Source: Scleroderma bovista
Taxonomy: Eukaryota; Basidiomycota; Agaricomycetes; Boletales; Sclerodermataceae
Length of the DNA: 64,000 bases
Direction: 5' to 3'
NCBI GenBank assembly: GCA_037178675.1
Contig: JAYMGJ010000092.1
Location: 1 to 64,000, forward strand
The notes beneath the pieces were generated by a model. It was not told the DNA's origin. It saw only the letters and a list, made by a program, of their open reading frames with translations, and made no database searches. Positions 46,158 through 58,980 of the stretch are shown here, one piece after another; the stretch's first letter is position 1; each line of letters begins with the position of its first letter. The position numbers were made by a program, and so were the translations under genes.

Positions 46158-49100
46158 ATGGCATCTGAGGTTGTTATTGAGCCTATCGATGAGGTGCGCT
46201 GATCTGGAACGGGCATCGTAACGCACATAACCTCACTCGGTTTAAAACTAGGCTCAGCTTGCAAACGATAACGGAGAGATATACTTGTTTCAATGGCTCT
46301 CATCTCTCCAAAAGAGCTTGGAAGAGGCAACAAATGTTGGTTATAATGCACACCACGCAAATTGCTAACTAACAGCCTCCAGGATCAAATCAAGGCTTCA
46401 CAGTCCTTTGTGGAAGAAACACTACTGAAGATCGTATGCGGCTCGAATGGCTATCCGTTACCTGGTCGTGGGATTCGTAACTTGTCTGCGAGGTGCTTTG
46501 TCCTGCAATACTGTCGTGGAGAGACTAGAAAACTATTCGACATTCTCCGGGCTTTGTTAAAGACCGCAGGAGACTCGAAAGCCACGGACGCAGACAGAAT
46601 TCGGATGTATGCGAGTGGTTTATCTAGCTTCCCGTATATCCTGACTGCTACTCGCAGAGCAGCCTTTTGGACAATCGGCGAACTCATGGCAACGTTTGGT
46701 TCTCAGGTACGTGCTGCTGGTTTTACCTTTCTATCCAGACTCAAGGAATGATAGTTCATGTCTTTTATGGCTGAAATCGCGACTATCTCACTGAAAACTT
46801 TCAGATCATCTAGTGTAAGGTGTTTTTTCCCCCCTTGTGTTAATGGTTTAATGCGCCCGATAGTCACCTCATATGCGCTTTCACGCGTTGATCATGCTTC
46901 AGAAAGCATTGGAAAATGCGAAAAAATCTCTGACGGATTCCCTTTGCAAGGACATCATCAAGAACATGAAGAATGGGATAGGCGACAAGGCTCTTGCGGT
47001 GCAACGTGTAGCAGCTGGGGTAATACTCGTTTGCTCTCCCAGTCCATTCTTGACATCTAATTCGAAAGTCAGGTCTTGATGGTGATGTTTTCTCAAGAGG
47101 AGTCTGTTTCTGTCGCAGATGTTGAATCTGTCATTTCCATCTGCATAAAATCCCTTGACAGTGTTGATCAGATTACCCGCCAATCTCTTGCCCGACTTGT
47201 TGGCCATGTACTAGCCGCAACGCAAGTTCCGCGAGCGGCACCTACTCCTGACTCTCAGAAGGGCAAGAAAGAGAAGAATGCTGAGAATGCTGATGTCTCT
47301 GTACCAGCTTACGTTGCTTCCGAGCAACTGAAGCCACTTCTCACCCTTGGCGAGATGCTGTGTCAACTATCCACACATTTTAATAAAGCACAGCTCTCTC
47401 GCAGAGCACGTGCGGGCATTTTCGATTTCTACTTTATGCTATTATCGAAACTTGGAGCGGAGTTCGTCGAAAGTAACTATTCCCTCATCGTTGGGCATTT
47501 AATGTCTGAGGTGGTTTCTCACCCGAAGAACAGTGCAACAAGGTACGACAGGCTGTTCACTCGGAAGCTCATTGGCGCTTTGCTTCGAGACCTTGTAGCT
47601 GCACGGATGCTGAGCGAACAGGGACAAATTGGAGCCATCCAGGAGTTGGCCTCATCATACATGAAGAGGTGGCCAGCCCTCATGCCAGGCCAGGTGTCAC
47701 CAGCATCGACCGTTCTCACGATTTCCCTCGCACAGACTGCTGAGCTGCTACAGATGCTTGGGAATGCGCCTCCAATAGTTCAGGTTAGTACGCCGTTGGA
47801 GCCATCTATGTTTCATCATAATGTCTTTTACAATGTTTGCTCCAGGATGCTGTCGCGGAGCCCCTACTTACTCTCCTTACTCACCCCAGTCATTCAGTTC
47901 GGGTTAATGCGAGCTGGACGCTGAAATGTTTCTGCTCTTCGACACCCTTGCGCTTGCCTAAGACGATTCTCTCCATCCTGGAGTCTCTTAATCGTGACAT
48001 CGAATCACTACAGTCTCCAGCTGCCCCATCGGACATTGATCGACGGGCACTTGGCCGTGCATATGGCCTCGCAGCATTGGTTGCGACTATACCCGAACGA
48101 CCCTTATACGTTTCTTTCGACATTGCGTCGAATATCCTTGATACAGCGACACAACTCCTGAAGCGCGCAGCTGAACACGATGTTCGTATCGCGGGCGTTG
48201 AGGTCGAAGTGGCATGGATTTTGATTGCCTCCCTTATGCTTCTGGGACCAATTTTCGTTCGGTCACATCTTCCTCAGCTTCTGGTCTTATGGCGAAATGC
48301 CTTGCCGAAGACGGCTAATAAAGATAGTTCGTCGGGGCGTACTGCCAGTGAATGGGAGTTCCTCTTACATGTCCGAGAAAGTGCCTTGGGCGCTGTCTTG
48401 TGTTTCCTGCTTCACAATGTTCCCCTTGTAACTCTCGATGTCGCTCGCAGGATTTCGTCCATGCTAAGCAATGGACTCGCCTTTATGAATGCACTTCCTC
48501 AAACCTTTGAAGAGTCCGCCGCATCATCTATTGATACGAAGCCCACGCTTCGTACGAGGGAATGCTTGCTTCGTTGTCGCGTGTACCAGTGTTTCGCCGT
48601 TCTTGGGATATCGACGTTGACGGAGGCAGTTCAATCAACTTTACTACAGTCTGCCTTATCTGTGTTTGCTGGTCAGGAAGGCGATGGAATATCAGCCATC
48701 CAAGCTTCCATTGCTTCATCTTCGGGTTTCACATCGGTTTGGCAGACTGTTGATGGTTTCGGTTATGGAGTGACCACGATGGACATCGTGGACGACGAAG
48801 CTGTGCCCTCCGCAGGTGGAGCGCATGAGGGGCAAACCGAAAATGATCAAGTTGAACAACTGACAGCCCTGTTTGTAAGTATACGCTATTGCCTCTACGG
48901 ACTGAGCCTTATCGATCCTTAGCTACGTAAACCGGTTCTAGGAGCATGTGAACATGATACTTTGTCACTATGTCTCACTGGCGTTCCTGGAACTGATACG
49001 CCATGGCTTGACCCTCCTCCTCCTCCTTCCGCTGTGGTCAATGCTGCGATTGAACTGTTTTCCAGGTTACTCCCTGTACAAGACCTTGCCACCACTACGC

Positions 49101-52100
49101 GTACCGTTTCACAACTCATTGAGCTAGTTCGGTCACCTAGACTCGACAAGAATGCTGGTCGCAAAGCTGCTGTCGTCATCAATGCCTCCGTAGCTATTGT
49201 GCGTAGCTTGAAATACGCAACCGCAAACCATTATCGCCAAGCGAAGGAAACTCTTGGCCACGCCCAGGTGACCACTATGCTGGCGGCCTTCCTTAAAGTT
49301 TGTGGTCACCCCCTTTCCCGCTACATTTCGTAACACCCACTTTCTAGGATGCATTGGTTGACGGAGATTCACTGTTACGTCGGGCAAGTAGCGAAGCGAT
49401 TGGACGCCTAGCAAATATATCTGGGACAACATTCCTGACGAGTCAAGCGAAGGTCTTGGTTGATCACATCGTCAGCAACCGTGATCCTCAAGGACGTGCT
49501 GGGTGTGCACTTGCGTTCGGAGCGCTGTATAGCCATGTCGGTGGACTTGCTGCCGCACCTATATTGAAGACCGCAGTGAATATATTGATGTCCCTCAGCA
49601 ACGACCCACACCCACTTGTTCATTTCTGGTCGCTGACTGCTCTGGCGAGAGTCATAAATGCTGCAAGCCTGGCGTTCGCTCCATTCGTACCGAGTACGCT
49701 TGGAATGCTGGTGAAGATTTACTTGTCAGAACCTCACGAAGCTGAGGGTGGTACACTGAACAATGCAAATATCAGTGGTGACCTGCAGGCATTCCCGGTT
49801 GTCTGTCGCATCATTGATGCTATTATTACAATATTGGGTCCCGACGTCCAAGAATCATCGAAAACCAGGTCTCTTGTTCTCGACCTTGTCAGAGAATTTT
49901 CATTCGAGGACGACGAGGACATCCTTATGGAAGACATTAAATGCACTCAACATCTTCTCATGTTCGCACCCTCTCACGTAAATATCCCCGATACTGTGAC
50001 CCGCTTTAGGTCACACCTTACTTCCAGTAGACGCCAACTAAAGCTCGCCGCCATAGATGCTTTGTATCAACTTGTCCAGAAAGATGCCTTGGTAATGTCA
50101 AGACTCGGTGGCGACGGTCTTGTGGAAGATCTCTTCGCCATGCTTGATGGTGATCCTAGTATCCAAGGTGTTAGAAGTGTCATCAAGAGCTGGCTTTCTC
50201 AGACTGCCATTCACAATCCTTCTGCATGGATTGACCTATGCCAGAGGATCATGTTACGGACCAATGCCTCTCAGAAAGCGGTCAATGCGGCCAATAACCT
50301 AGATGACGAAGGCCAGTCCCTCAATGCGTCCGCGTCGGTTGCCAACACAGCGCAGGAGGGGTCATCCTCTACTGCTACATCTAGATGGAGAACTCAGCTC
50401 TTCGCCTTGGAATGTTTGCATACCATTTGCACCATCGTAGCTCGATCAGGAAGGAAAGAGCATACCGATATTCTTTTCGCAAGGAGCAATGGTTTCCTCG
50501 TCCATGGCCTTCTCGTCTCCAGAATACCGGATTTAATCAAAATGGCATTTACAGCATCGGCTGCATATGTCATGGAGATTCGCCTTGAGGGCCTAGTAGT
50601 TCTTCGCGATATCATCCAGGTGAGTGATATTCAATGGTGGAAGTATCTTTTTTGATCATCAACATAGGTCTTTTCTAAAACTCCAGACCCGGAATACCCG
50701 GAGGCGCTGTTACTCGAGCAACACCAGGCTCCGATCACAGCGGCCCTTACACCCGCATTTTCCTCCGACTCTGCCCCCGAAATATTGTCCTCGGCCATTG
50801 ACGCTTGTGCTCTTTTCGTTGGTTGTGGTATCATGAAGGATGTCAACCGAATGGGTCGGATTCTAAAGCAGCTGACAAGTGCTCTTAAGGAAGTTAATGG
50901 TAATTGTAATATCATTTTGCATCGTTCATGGCTGATCCCGCATCAAGAGAGCAGCAACTTGAAAATGGGGACCCTCAGCGAGCTGAGTCCAAACGCATCG
51001 GGTATGCTAAGAGTATCTATTCTAGCTGCGTGGGCTCGACTCGAGATAGCATCTGCTGAGCAAACGTATCTTCTCGATGTTATTAAACCATACCGAGAGA
51101 TACTTGCTTTGCAATGGGTCGCATGTTTGCGTGATTATGCTACTATTCGTGCCGATTCGGAATTTGTTCACGATTCATCACTTCTTTCATTGGACCCTTC
51201 ATTCGCAAACCTAGGCAAAGTGGTATTGTTACCGGTGAGTGGCTTCACGTTATTTTCTCGACTTGATTTTTACGACTTACCAAGTATTACACCGACGCAT
51301 GGGCTACAATACTGCAAGCTGCTGCTAATGCTATGGACCAGGCTGAAAGATTTGTATCCGCCGCTATCCTTGGACAAGACCCGAGACAAATGCACAACGT
51401 CGATGGCATCGAACCACCTACTGAACCTGCACCACTTTTTTATGTCATTTTCGGTCTCATATTTGAGGCTCTAGCGTCCCCTCCCACTCAGCCAACTAGC
51501 ATCGTTGACCCTAATTCTAACACTGGGATAGCCTCCTTGAGGGCTCTCAAGTCTCTCATCGATCCTCGCTATTCTGGAAAGGCCCTCCTGGAACCTGCCG
51601 TTTTCAAGGAGTTCTTCAGCCTGTGCCATCGTATGGCAATGGTGGAGAATGCCAGGACCCTCGTCCATCTCCTGGAAGTCATCCACGTATTTAGTAAACA
51701 TTTCGGACATCTTGGCACCGAAGGTGTCATGTCTCCGTAAGTGAGTTGCGCGAGATATTAAATGAGTCTGACAAAATTCTAGAAATGAGGCAATATCAAC
51801 TAGCTCGGTTCGTGCTCACTGCCTCAAGATATGTGCGTACATCTTGCGGCATGTCAGACACACACATGGAGCCCCTGCCATCTGTGAGTCAGATATCTAC
51901 TCACGGTCCTTGCTAGGATGTTCACACTCTGGACAGTTGGATCGGTTCAAGAATTGGCCAAGATGATAGGTGCTGCGCTGAATAACTTTGAGGTAGTCGT
52001 TTCGACTACAAACGGTAACATCCGGGAGGATGTTCGCGGAATCGGATGTATGCTATATGCAGGTGCGAACACCCCGTGGCTTGAAGGGTTGATTCAGTTG

Positions 52101-53080
52101 AACCGCCATTCGTTACAGAGTTACTGAAAGACGAAACATTGGAGATGGACCTAATCACCCCGACCTTACCTGCATTTAGGGCTCTGTTATCTGCGGAGGT
52201 CAAGGAAGATGCCCATGCACGCTATGGTAACCTGGTACATGGACTAATATCATCGTGTCTGCTCAACATTGATGATTTGCGGTGAGTGTACTTTACCGGA
52301 ATCGCTTCGACCCACTGAAACACCATAGAGGACGTGAGGGTGGGACTTGTTCAAGAAAAGTCAAGACCAATATGCTCGCTGCAGTACTTATTTTGACTAG
52401 TATACCACCTGGAGTGAAACTAGCTCGGGGTGTTGTCGAGCACTTGGTGCACCTTATATCTCAGAAGCTGGAGGAGAGCGACGACGTAAGCGAAGCACCA
52501 TACGATCCCAAATATCCTCACCGTTTTTTTTTTGTAGACCGCCATCATTGCAGTTCACTGCGCGAAAACAATAACAGTCGCAGCTACTGGCAGCGACTTT
52601 CTTCGCAGCTGTTCCCGGTTGCTGTTACCTGCATTAGTGCAGTATATTGCCAGGCTGTCACCTCGCTTGGATGACGACACTTTATCAGAGCAGCATTGCG
52701 CCGCTATCGAGGAGGTATACAAGACGTTTACTGCGCTCCTCTTATTCGTCACGGAAGAAAAGCGTACGGCCCGTCGTTATTGCTATAGTAACCCTTGCTC
52801 ATGAGCAACAACAGGAACTCGCGTCTTGTGTGTAATCTTGCCTACCATCACTCTTCTCTTGCGCCCTTCACGCCCTCCGCTGGTCCCTGTTCATTCAAGT
52901 GCCGTGTCACAACTTTTAAGCCTAGCGGCATCGTCCCCTACATCCTTCAAAGAAGCAGCAGCTCAACTTGACCCGAAAGTACGGGAGGTGTTAGAAGTGT
53001 CGATCAGAAAAGCAGTTGAGGGTACACAGGCCACGAGTCAAACGGTTTCCAGACCACAGATTTCGTTAAAATCCTTCTAA
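46158..53080 (+). CDS. LAA1: Laa1/HEATR5-like large HEAT-repeat protein (AP-1 accessory)
   Basis: Eighteen exons sum to 6024 bp (2007 residues) without stops. Exon starts are 46158, 46258, 46383, 46755, 46864, 47073, 47846, 48923, 49348, 50668, 50948, 51285, 51783, 51937, 52098, 52329, 52538 and 52815. The protein starts MASEVVIEPIDE and is made of HEAT-type helical repeats. Characteristic blocks are RNLSARCFVLQYCRGETRKL near residue 60, DPQGRAGCALAFGALYSHVG and LVHFWSLTALARVINAASLA in the middle, KVKTNMLAAVLILTSIPPGV and AIIAVHCAKTITVAATGSDF near the C-terminus, and FKEAAAQLDPKVREVLEVSI at the end. Size and blocks fit HEATR5 of animals and yeast Laa1, which helps clathrin adaptor AP-1 bind trans-Golgi and endosomal membranes. 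It is a conserved single-copy type gene and marks the start of ordinary gene space. Confidence 0.9.
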
Positions 53081-53131
53081 TACATGCATTAACGGTTCGG
53101 TTTGATTATACAACGATGAACGAATACAGCA

Positions 53132-55470
53132 TCAGGACACCTGATTGCTAGTAGTATCGTGCCTATTTTCACTTAGTGAAGTGGAAACCTCTTCCAAGTA
53201 CAATGACAACTCCGCAATAGTCATACGATTTTCCGGCTGGATGGCCCAACATTTGTCATGTAAAGTGGCCCAAAGGTCGTCTGTCATCCAAGGCATGGCT
53301 TCTGGCTCTTCAGGTCGCAAAGGTAGTCGCTTTTCTTGAAGGTCTTGCATCACTACGACATCACGTTTCCGATGTGAATAGGGAGGTTTGAGAGTGAGCA
53401 GCTCCAAGATGCTCATGCCGAAAGCAAAGATGTCGGTATGTTTGGTTAGCTCCGCTTCCTCCCCATTACTCAACTCGGGGGCAAACCACCGGATTGCACT
53501 TGTGGTCGTTAGGGTATCTAGTGTTGCTCTACCCACCACATCCACAAGAACTTGCGTAAGTCCGAAATCGCAAACGGTTACAACTCCCTAGCGGCAGATC
53601 AGCAATTGTGAAGGCAAGATAAACAGCACACGCACTTCTGAGGAGACAAGTAGATTATTCTGTAAAAGCAAGATGAACAAGGATCTCACACCAGCGAAGG
53701 TTTACTCACACATTGGACTGGGAAAGACGGTCGTCAACAATGCAGTGATAATAGGTAATCAATCTACTCACTATGGCCATGAACAATCTGATTATCATGT
53801 AGGTATTCCAAGCCCTTTGATGCCTGTCTGAGCTACGAGGTGATCAGAAAGACCGGTGAAAAGCGGTGTCTAAGACCTACTAGCTCCAGCGGGTTAACAT
53901 GGGGGTTATTGCGCCGGTAGCTGCGGGATTATACAGGTTTAGGGGGATGCGGAAAGAAAGAAAAAATTCATACGTTAACACAGTGTCATTCTCTTGCCAA
54001 GGAGAAACCTAGTAATATGGCTCAGAGGTGGTCAGAAAGGGTACAAAGGGAAACTCACAATGTGAATGGGACCCATGTTTGTGACGATACCATACAGTGT
54101 CAACACATTCTCATGTTTAAGTTTAGACCAAACGGTTATTTCGTGTTCAAACCGCTGTAAATAGCGTCACGCCTATCCATTTCTACGAATCGAATGTGAT
54201 ACATGCCGCCTGAAGGGTCTTCGACCTGGGATCACTCTCGTCCACCAGTCGCAACGTTTTCAATGCCACCTTAGACAATATCAGGTTAGAATTCGCAAAC
54301 ATATACTTGCATCAGAAGGTTTACCTTCTTCCCCCCGAGCCAAGAACCTTCGAAAACAGCACTATGCCGACCCCAAGACGTAGGAAGGGAGTTCGCCCTC
54401 TGGACTTGGTTGTTTAAAATTGGTATCGTGGGAGGTATTTTAGTTAAGCGATGCAGATCCAACAGAGCCTGTTCAAGCTGATTCTGGACAGTCGTTACTG
54501 GCGAAGGTGGGCAGGTCGATTCACGAGATTTAAACACAATTTCGCCGAAGAAGTTAGTCGACGAAGCTGCAACAGATTGTTTACCCCTGATTTGGACCAG
54601 ATGCTGTTGAAGGCGTCAAAACGTGTTGCGCCGTCATCCAATTCTGCCAAATTACCTCTTGTCCCAACTTCATAAGTTCACGTGCTGCGCTTCCGCCTTG
54701 TTCATGTTGTTGTACGGCTTGTTCGACGTCACGAGGTGTAATCAGAAGTTGTTGCAGCCCTTCCTCCATCGTCATCTGGTGTTGACGCATCAAGTCAATG
54801 GACTGTTGCTGCATCTTGATAATATTCATCGGGCTGGTTAACTGTAACAGAAAAGAGTGGGTAATGAACAAAAGGAATGTATGGGAACAGGCGGTACCTG
54901 CAGACATTCCAGTGCTGCATTTACATCGGCTTGACATTTGTCCAGATCACGCTCAATCTTCCAGTTCTTTACTGGGCGGTGAAAGTCAAACGAGCACATA
55001 ACTTAGGAGAATTTTTTTGCTTACGGAACCTCTCGACCTTGCCCCATCTTGTCCATCTCTGCACACGTCGGTGGACTCTCGAAAGCACGCTGGAGATGAC
55101 CATCAGCTGGGACAGCGCAAGTCATGTATGCATCGTGGAACTCACGCCGCCACCTCGTCTAAGTCTTTCATTATATCCGTTCCAACAAGTGCCGTAGATT
55201 GTTCGTTGATCGTATCCAATAACATCGTACATCTTTGCACAAGTTGCGCAGACTTTGCCTGAGCACAGAGGACACAGCACAGCATAAATGGCTCAGCGAT
55301 TGAAAGTCATCATAAACCAACAAGCTGGTCACCTTGTGCACAGCAACCTGCGAACATGCAGTATTGATTGACTGCAATAACATCACGGCACCAGACGCCA
55401 ATGGCACCCCAGAGAAAGTCGCTCCAATCTGAAAGGCTCCAAGCGCCGGATCGATTAGCGAAGTCAGCAT
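53132..55470 (-). CDS. TKL-type kinase-like protein with MLKL-NTD-like N-terminus; catalytic Asp replaced (probable pseudokinase)
   Basis: The minus-strand gene has many short introns. The N-terminus MLTSLIDPALGAFQIGATFS, then AKSAQLVQRCTMLLDTINEQ, then ISSVLSRVHRRVQRWTRWGK, reads as the helical bundle found before kinases in many agaricomycete proteins and usually assigned to the MLKL N-terminal / HeLo-like fold. A coiled region follows (MNIIKMQQQSIDLMRQHQMT). Kinase parts: GRHSAVFEGSWL (glycine loop), VALKTLR (lysine kept), RFEHEITVWSKLKHENVLTL, YLHDNQIVHGH, VCDFGL (DFG kept), TSAIRWFAPEL, and the C-lobe to a stop at 53132. The catalytic loop reads HGHIQCNNLLV where HGDIKxxNVLV is usual, through an 8-nt microexon (53710-53717). 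The Asp and Lys of that loop are thus lost. One intron between TLQ and RFEHE needs a GC donor, so partial decay is not excluded. Confidence 0.7.
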
Positions 55471-55485
55471 TGGTGATTTGAGGCG

Positions 55486-58106
55486 AACGAGAGCCGCTGA
55501 AGAGGCAGGTTAGACGCTGACTGCATGAGAACTATATATGCAACAATGCCATCCCAGAGGAGTTCGAGTTGCTGTGCCATGGACCTACAAGATTACGTTA
55601 TGGGACACCCCTGAAGGCCAGGTAGGCTGTCAACAGACCACAACCCACAACAGCCCATGGCAACGTGGAGTTCCCAACCAATTATTGTGTCTTGGCTGGA
55701 GCACTAGGAGGGAGGGAAGTGTTAAGCACAACAGTGCTGAAGATACAAATATTGCTAATCCCTGAGGTCGATCCAAGGAATGATGAACCTTTCAGTCTTC
55801 TTCCGGTGGCTATACCCATGCACTGCAGAAAGGCCAGAATGGGTTGATTTCAACATACGGCGGACCAACGACGAATGTACGTGAACTCTCGGTGCAAGCA
55901 AGGTGCCCGGGATCTATCCGGTTTCCTAGAACAGCTGATCCCGGCCATGTTCTTGTCCGTGGAATTGAGACGACGGATCGGCGTGACGCCGCCCTCCATT
56001 GGCCGTTTTTCAGTTACTTAGGAAAGCTGAGCTGGTCGTCAAACCAGGGGTTACCTATATACATCTATTACATTATCATGATAAAGCCGGCGGCAGGCCG
56101 GGGTTCCCCCCGCACGGGACCATCTTTGTCATCTTATCAACATCATCATTGTCCTCGCCTCAGTGCGGTCTGGCAAGTGATGTCATCCACAGCCGTTGTA
56201 CATGATGTAGGTGCTGACAATCTTGCATCCTTCATGCTATCTTCCTCTTTTCATCCCACATCTATGTTGTGGTTTGCTCTCTCATTCATTGCATCCTGCT
56301 GAAAGCAGTGGTGGTGCTTGCAATGTCTCACCATGATGCTTCATTGTGCATCGTGTCAACTGTCGGAGGTGAAGCTTTTCTGGCATGAATTGAATGACAT
56401 CATCAAGAGCAAGGATGCTGACAAAGTTGCACAGACACCATGAGGAGAGATGCAATCCGCCAGATCATCAGCACCTACATCTTGAACCAGTTTTCACCTG
56501 GGTTCAGCACACAATGACTGCAAATGACACCAGAAGTGAATGAACTGAGGCGAAGCTGTGGATGCCATGACACCAGCCTGGGCCCTGGGGAAGATTGATA
56601 CAATGATACACACCATTGCATCAGGAGCATGATACTTGTGGAAATGAGAAACAGACCACAAGGGGCTACAAGTAGCCAAGAAGAATGGGGTTCATTGTGG
56701 GCACAGAACTTCTCTCACCTGATCTTACTATTGGAATCAATCATTGATGGTTTCCTTGTTTGGGTTAGCTCAATACTGTGAGAAAGTGGAGCCCCTGTTA
56801 TGTCGCAAAAAGCCGAACGTAGTACAACACGATCGACCTCGCTTACCTACTACACATTGATCAAGCTTTACCATCGTTTGGTGCATCGCACCCGTGTGAA
56901 TAGCCGCCATACGAGCAAGGTTCATGCCAGCTGTCGCCTGCACTTCCCCGGGTGGGGTAATTCGACTCATGCTAATAATTGGGCCAGTGGACGAAATGGC
57001 CAAAGGCATCCCACATTGTGGTTTTAAGCTGCAAGTACACTTCAATGGGTCCACCTTGACAGCGGGAATACTTACACGGGTACCCAGGCAAACGCCCTAC
57101 ATTCCATATAAGAAATTCTGTATGGTACCTAAGAACTAAACCTTGCCAGACGATGTGCGCATGATTTCTTTGTTCGCCTCATCTCGAAAGCTGCCTCTAA
57201 GCCTCGGGCCATTTGGAGCCCCAGTCCAGAACTGCATATGTGATCAAGGTACGTTCTCGGAGTGATTTCAAAGATCGGAGTAAGTTGATCAGAACGTGGC
57301 AGCTGATAATCTCTGTTCAGATCGCCGCATCCATGCTTTTCCATCAATCACAAACCCCACTGGTGCTAAGTATGTACGTAGGAAGCGAGACCCTTTGGTG
57401 TTCAACTTGATGTCGCTCCCGATCTGTCCATAGTCCAGACTCTAGAAGCGGATCAGACAAAAAAAGTAGTGCATTGCACCCCAGGATTCAATCATTGGCA
57501 TTGTTTGACTAAGCATTACAGGATAAATGCGAAAGCATCGATTCTTTCCTATGGATTTGTAAATAACTGTAAGCCAACGATTTTGCAACAGCCGCATTCT
57601 GCACTAACGTGGGGTGCACGAAGGTTTCCTGGATCCTGGGGCCGCCAGATACTAGCCATGGCTCGGTCAGTATCGAGCGGATTCTCCAACTTGTGCTTGT
57701 GCCAGATACCCCAATGCTCAGGAGTCAGAAGTCATAACTTTTTTACCCCACTAGATCAGGCTTGCACTGCGGCGTGCGCCTGTCCATTTTTTCTTCAAGT
57801 GCATGCGTAGGTGCCCTAAATATTCTTATGCCATAAATGAGTGCAGAATTTTCGGTAGAACCAACAGCCACAATGTCGGATTCAACTTGGGCGTAAACTT
57901 AAACATTCATGGTCAGCAAGCTACGTAAAAAAACGGGTGTTCCACTGCAACAGGAAACGAACAACGGCGATTTGCATAAATGGTAAGGATGATTTGATGG
58001 TTGGACATCATCGAAGGGCTTATTCAGAGGATAAAAGGTCGATCAGTTCTGATCCAAGGATTCCTCAGAGTCAACATTTTTCAGCACTCTACGCATTGTT
58101 TCCATC
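55486..58106. other. Gene-poor region with fragments of decayed minus-strand genes
   Basis: No complete gene is supported. Minus-strand fragments at about 56770-57054 and 57129-57347 (LGLQMARGLEAAFEMRRTKK) look protein-like but do not assemble, and I cannot name them. Part of the block (from about 57640) recurs at about 60600, as part of a segmental duplication. Confidence 0.4.
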
Positions 58107-58980
58107 ATGCCCGACGGTTGCCCAGGATATCCCGAGAACGGTGTTCACTATATATTGACCAGCGGCTTGTGCGTTGGCAATCAGCAAGTTGGCGATGTGG
58201 ACAATATTGTGGTCAATGGTCAAAAAACAGTAGGTCTTCCTACTTTTCCGACTGACCTTTTAAAAATGAAGTGGAACATATTTCCAGGCTTTCTACTTCA
58301 GATGGCTCCATGCAAATCCCTGCACCTACGAGATTAATCTTGGCGATCATCAAGACACTAGTCAATTTGTTCGGAATGATAAAGAGTGGATCAATATCCA
58401 CAATGGTCAATATCAGAAGTGGGTCCTCAACAAGGTATCCGATAACACATACACGTGAGTCATCGACTCCATCTGCTGTTTGATTGTTCCTAATGAGGCC
58501 TTCCCCAATAGCGTTGCGCTGCCAGATGATACGACCCGTGTCTGGACTGACCCAGGACAAGGAGGTCCCGCCAACCGCCAGGTAAGAATTGTTCATTATC
58601 GTTGGGTTACTGTCATTCCATGCCTTGTCCAGGTCCAACTTCAGCAGTGCCAGCCAAACCACCCTGCATGCCAGCAGTTCTGCATCAGTTCTTCTTAGGG
58701 AGACATTAAGATCATAACCTTGCTTGTTGAAATGTACGTGTACGAGTGTGCAATTTGTGGAGTCGAAATGTTTGTTGCTTGTTGTTACTATTGTGAAAAT
58801 CGAAAATTAGGAATGGTATAGGTGACGTTTACCGTAATGAGTATCCTTGTGCGTTGACCTGCTTCGACATCCAGCGACTTATCACAAGTAGCTGGTTCCC
58901 CAACCAATTGGCAGTACAACACCACAACCTTCGCAGTTAGCATGTTTGGTTCTTTATCCCCTAATTGTGAATACAAAATT
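57640..58980. repeat. Segmental duplication, copy 1
   Basis: The order is a minus-strand relic, GCGTAAAC..AACATTCATGG motifs, a GAGGATAAAAGG promoter block, the four-exon small-protein gene at 58107-58698, and a minus-strand relic with LGDKEPNMLTAK. The same order is seen in copy 2 at about 60590-61900, about 2.9 kb downstream. Divergence is moderate with many small indels. Confidence 0.6.
58107..58698 (+). CDS. Small cytosolic-type protein, possibly beta-trefoil (lectin or protease-inhibitor-like), paralogue 1
   Basis: Four exons (58107-58229, 58288-58454, 58512-58581, 58633-58698) give 426 bp, 141 residues. The start is MPDGCPGYPENGVHYILTSG; later blocks are NPCTYEINLGDHQDTSQFVR, NGQYQKWVL, RVWTDPGQGGPANRQ and a cysteine-rich end (QQCQPNHPACQQFCISSS). 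The repeated Q-x-W/F pattern (YQKW, ACQQF) and aromatic spacing recall ricin-B-like beta-trefoil proteins or fungal trefoil protease inhibitors, but I cannot assign the family. There is no signal peptide. A TATA-like GGATAAAAGG lies about 80 bp upstream (near 58030), and the same block precedes paralogue 2. Confidence 0.6.

Noticed and set aside
55844..56302. Open frame of 152 codons
   Set aside because: Mixed low-complexity sequence with no recognised motif, and no splice or neighbour support.
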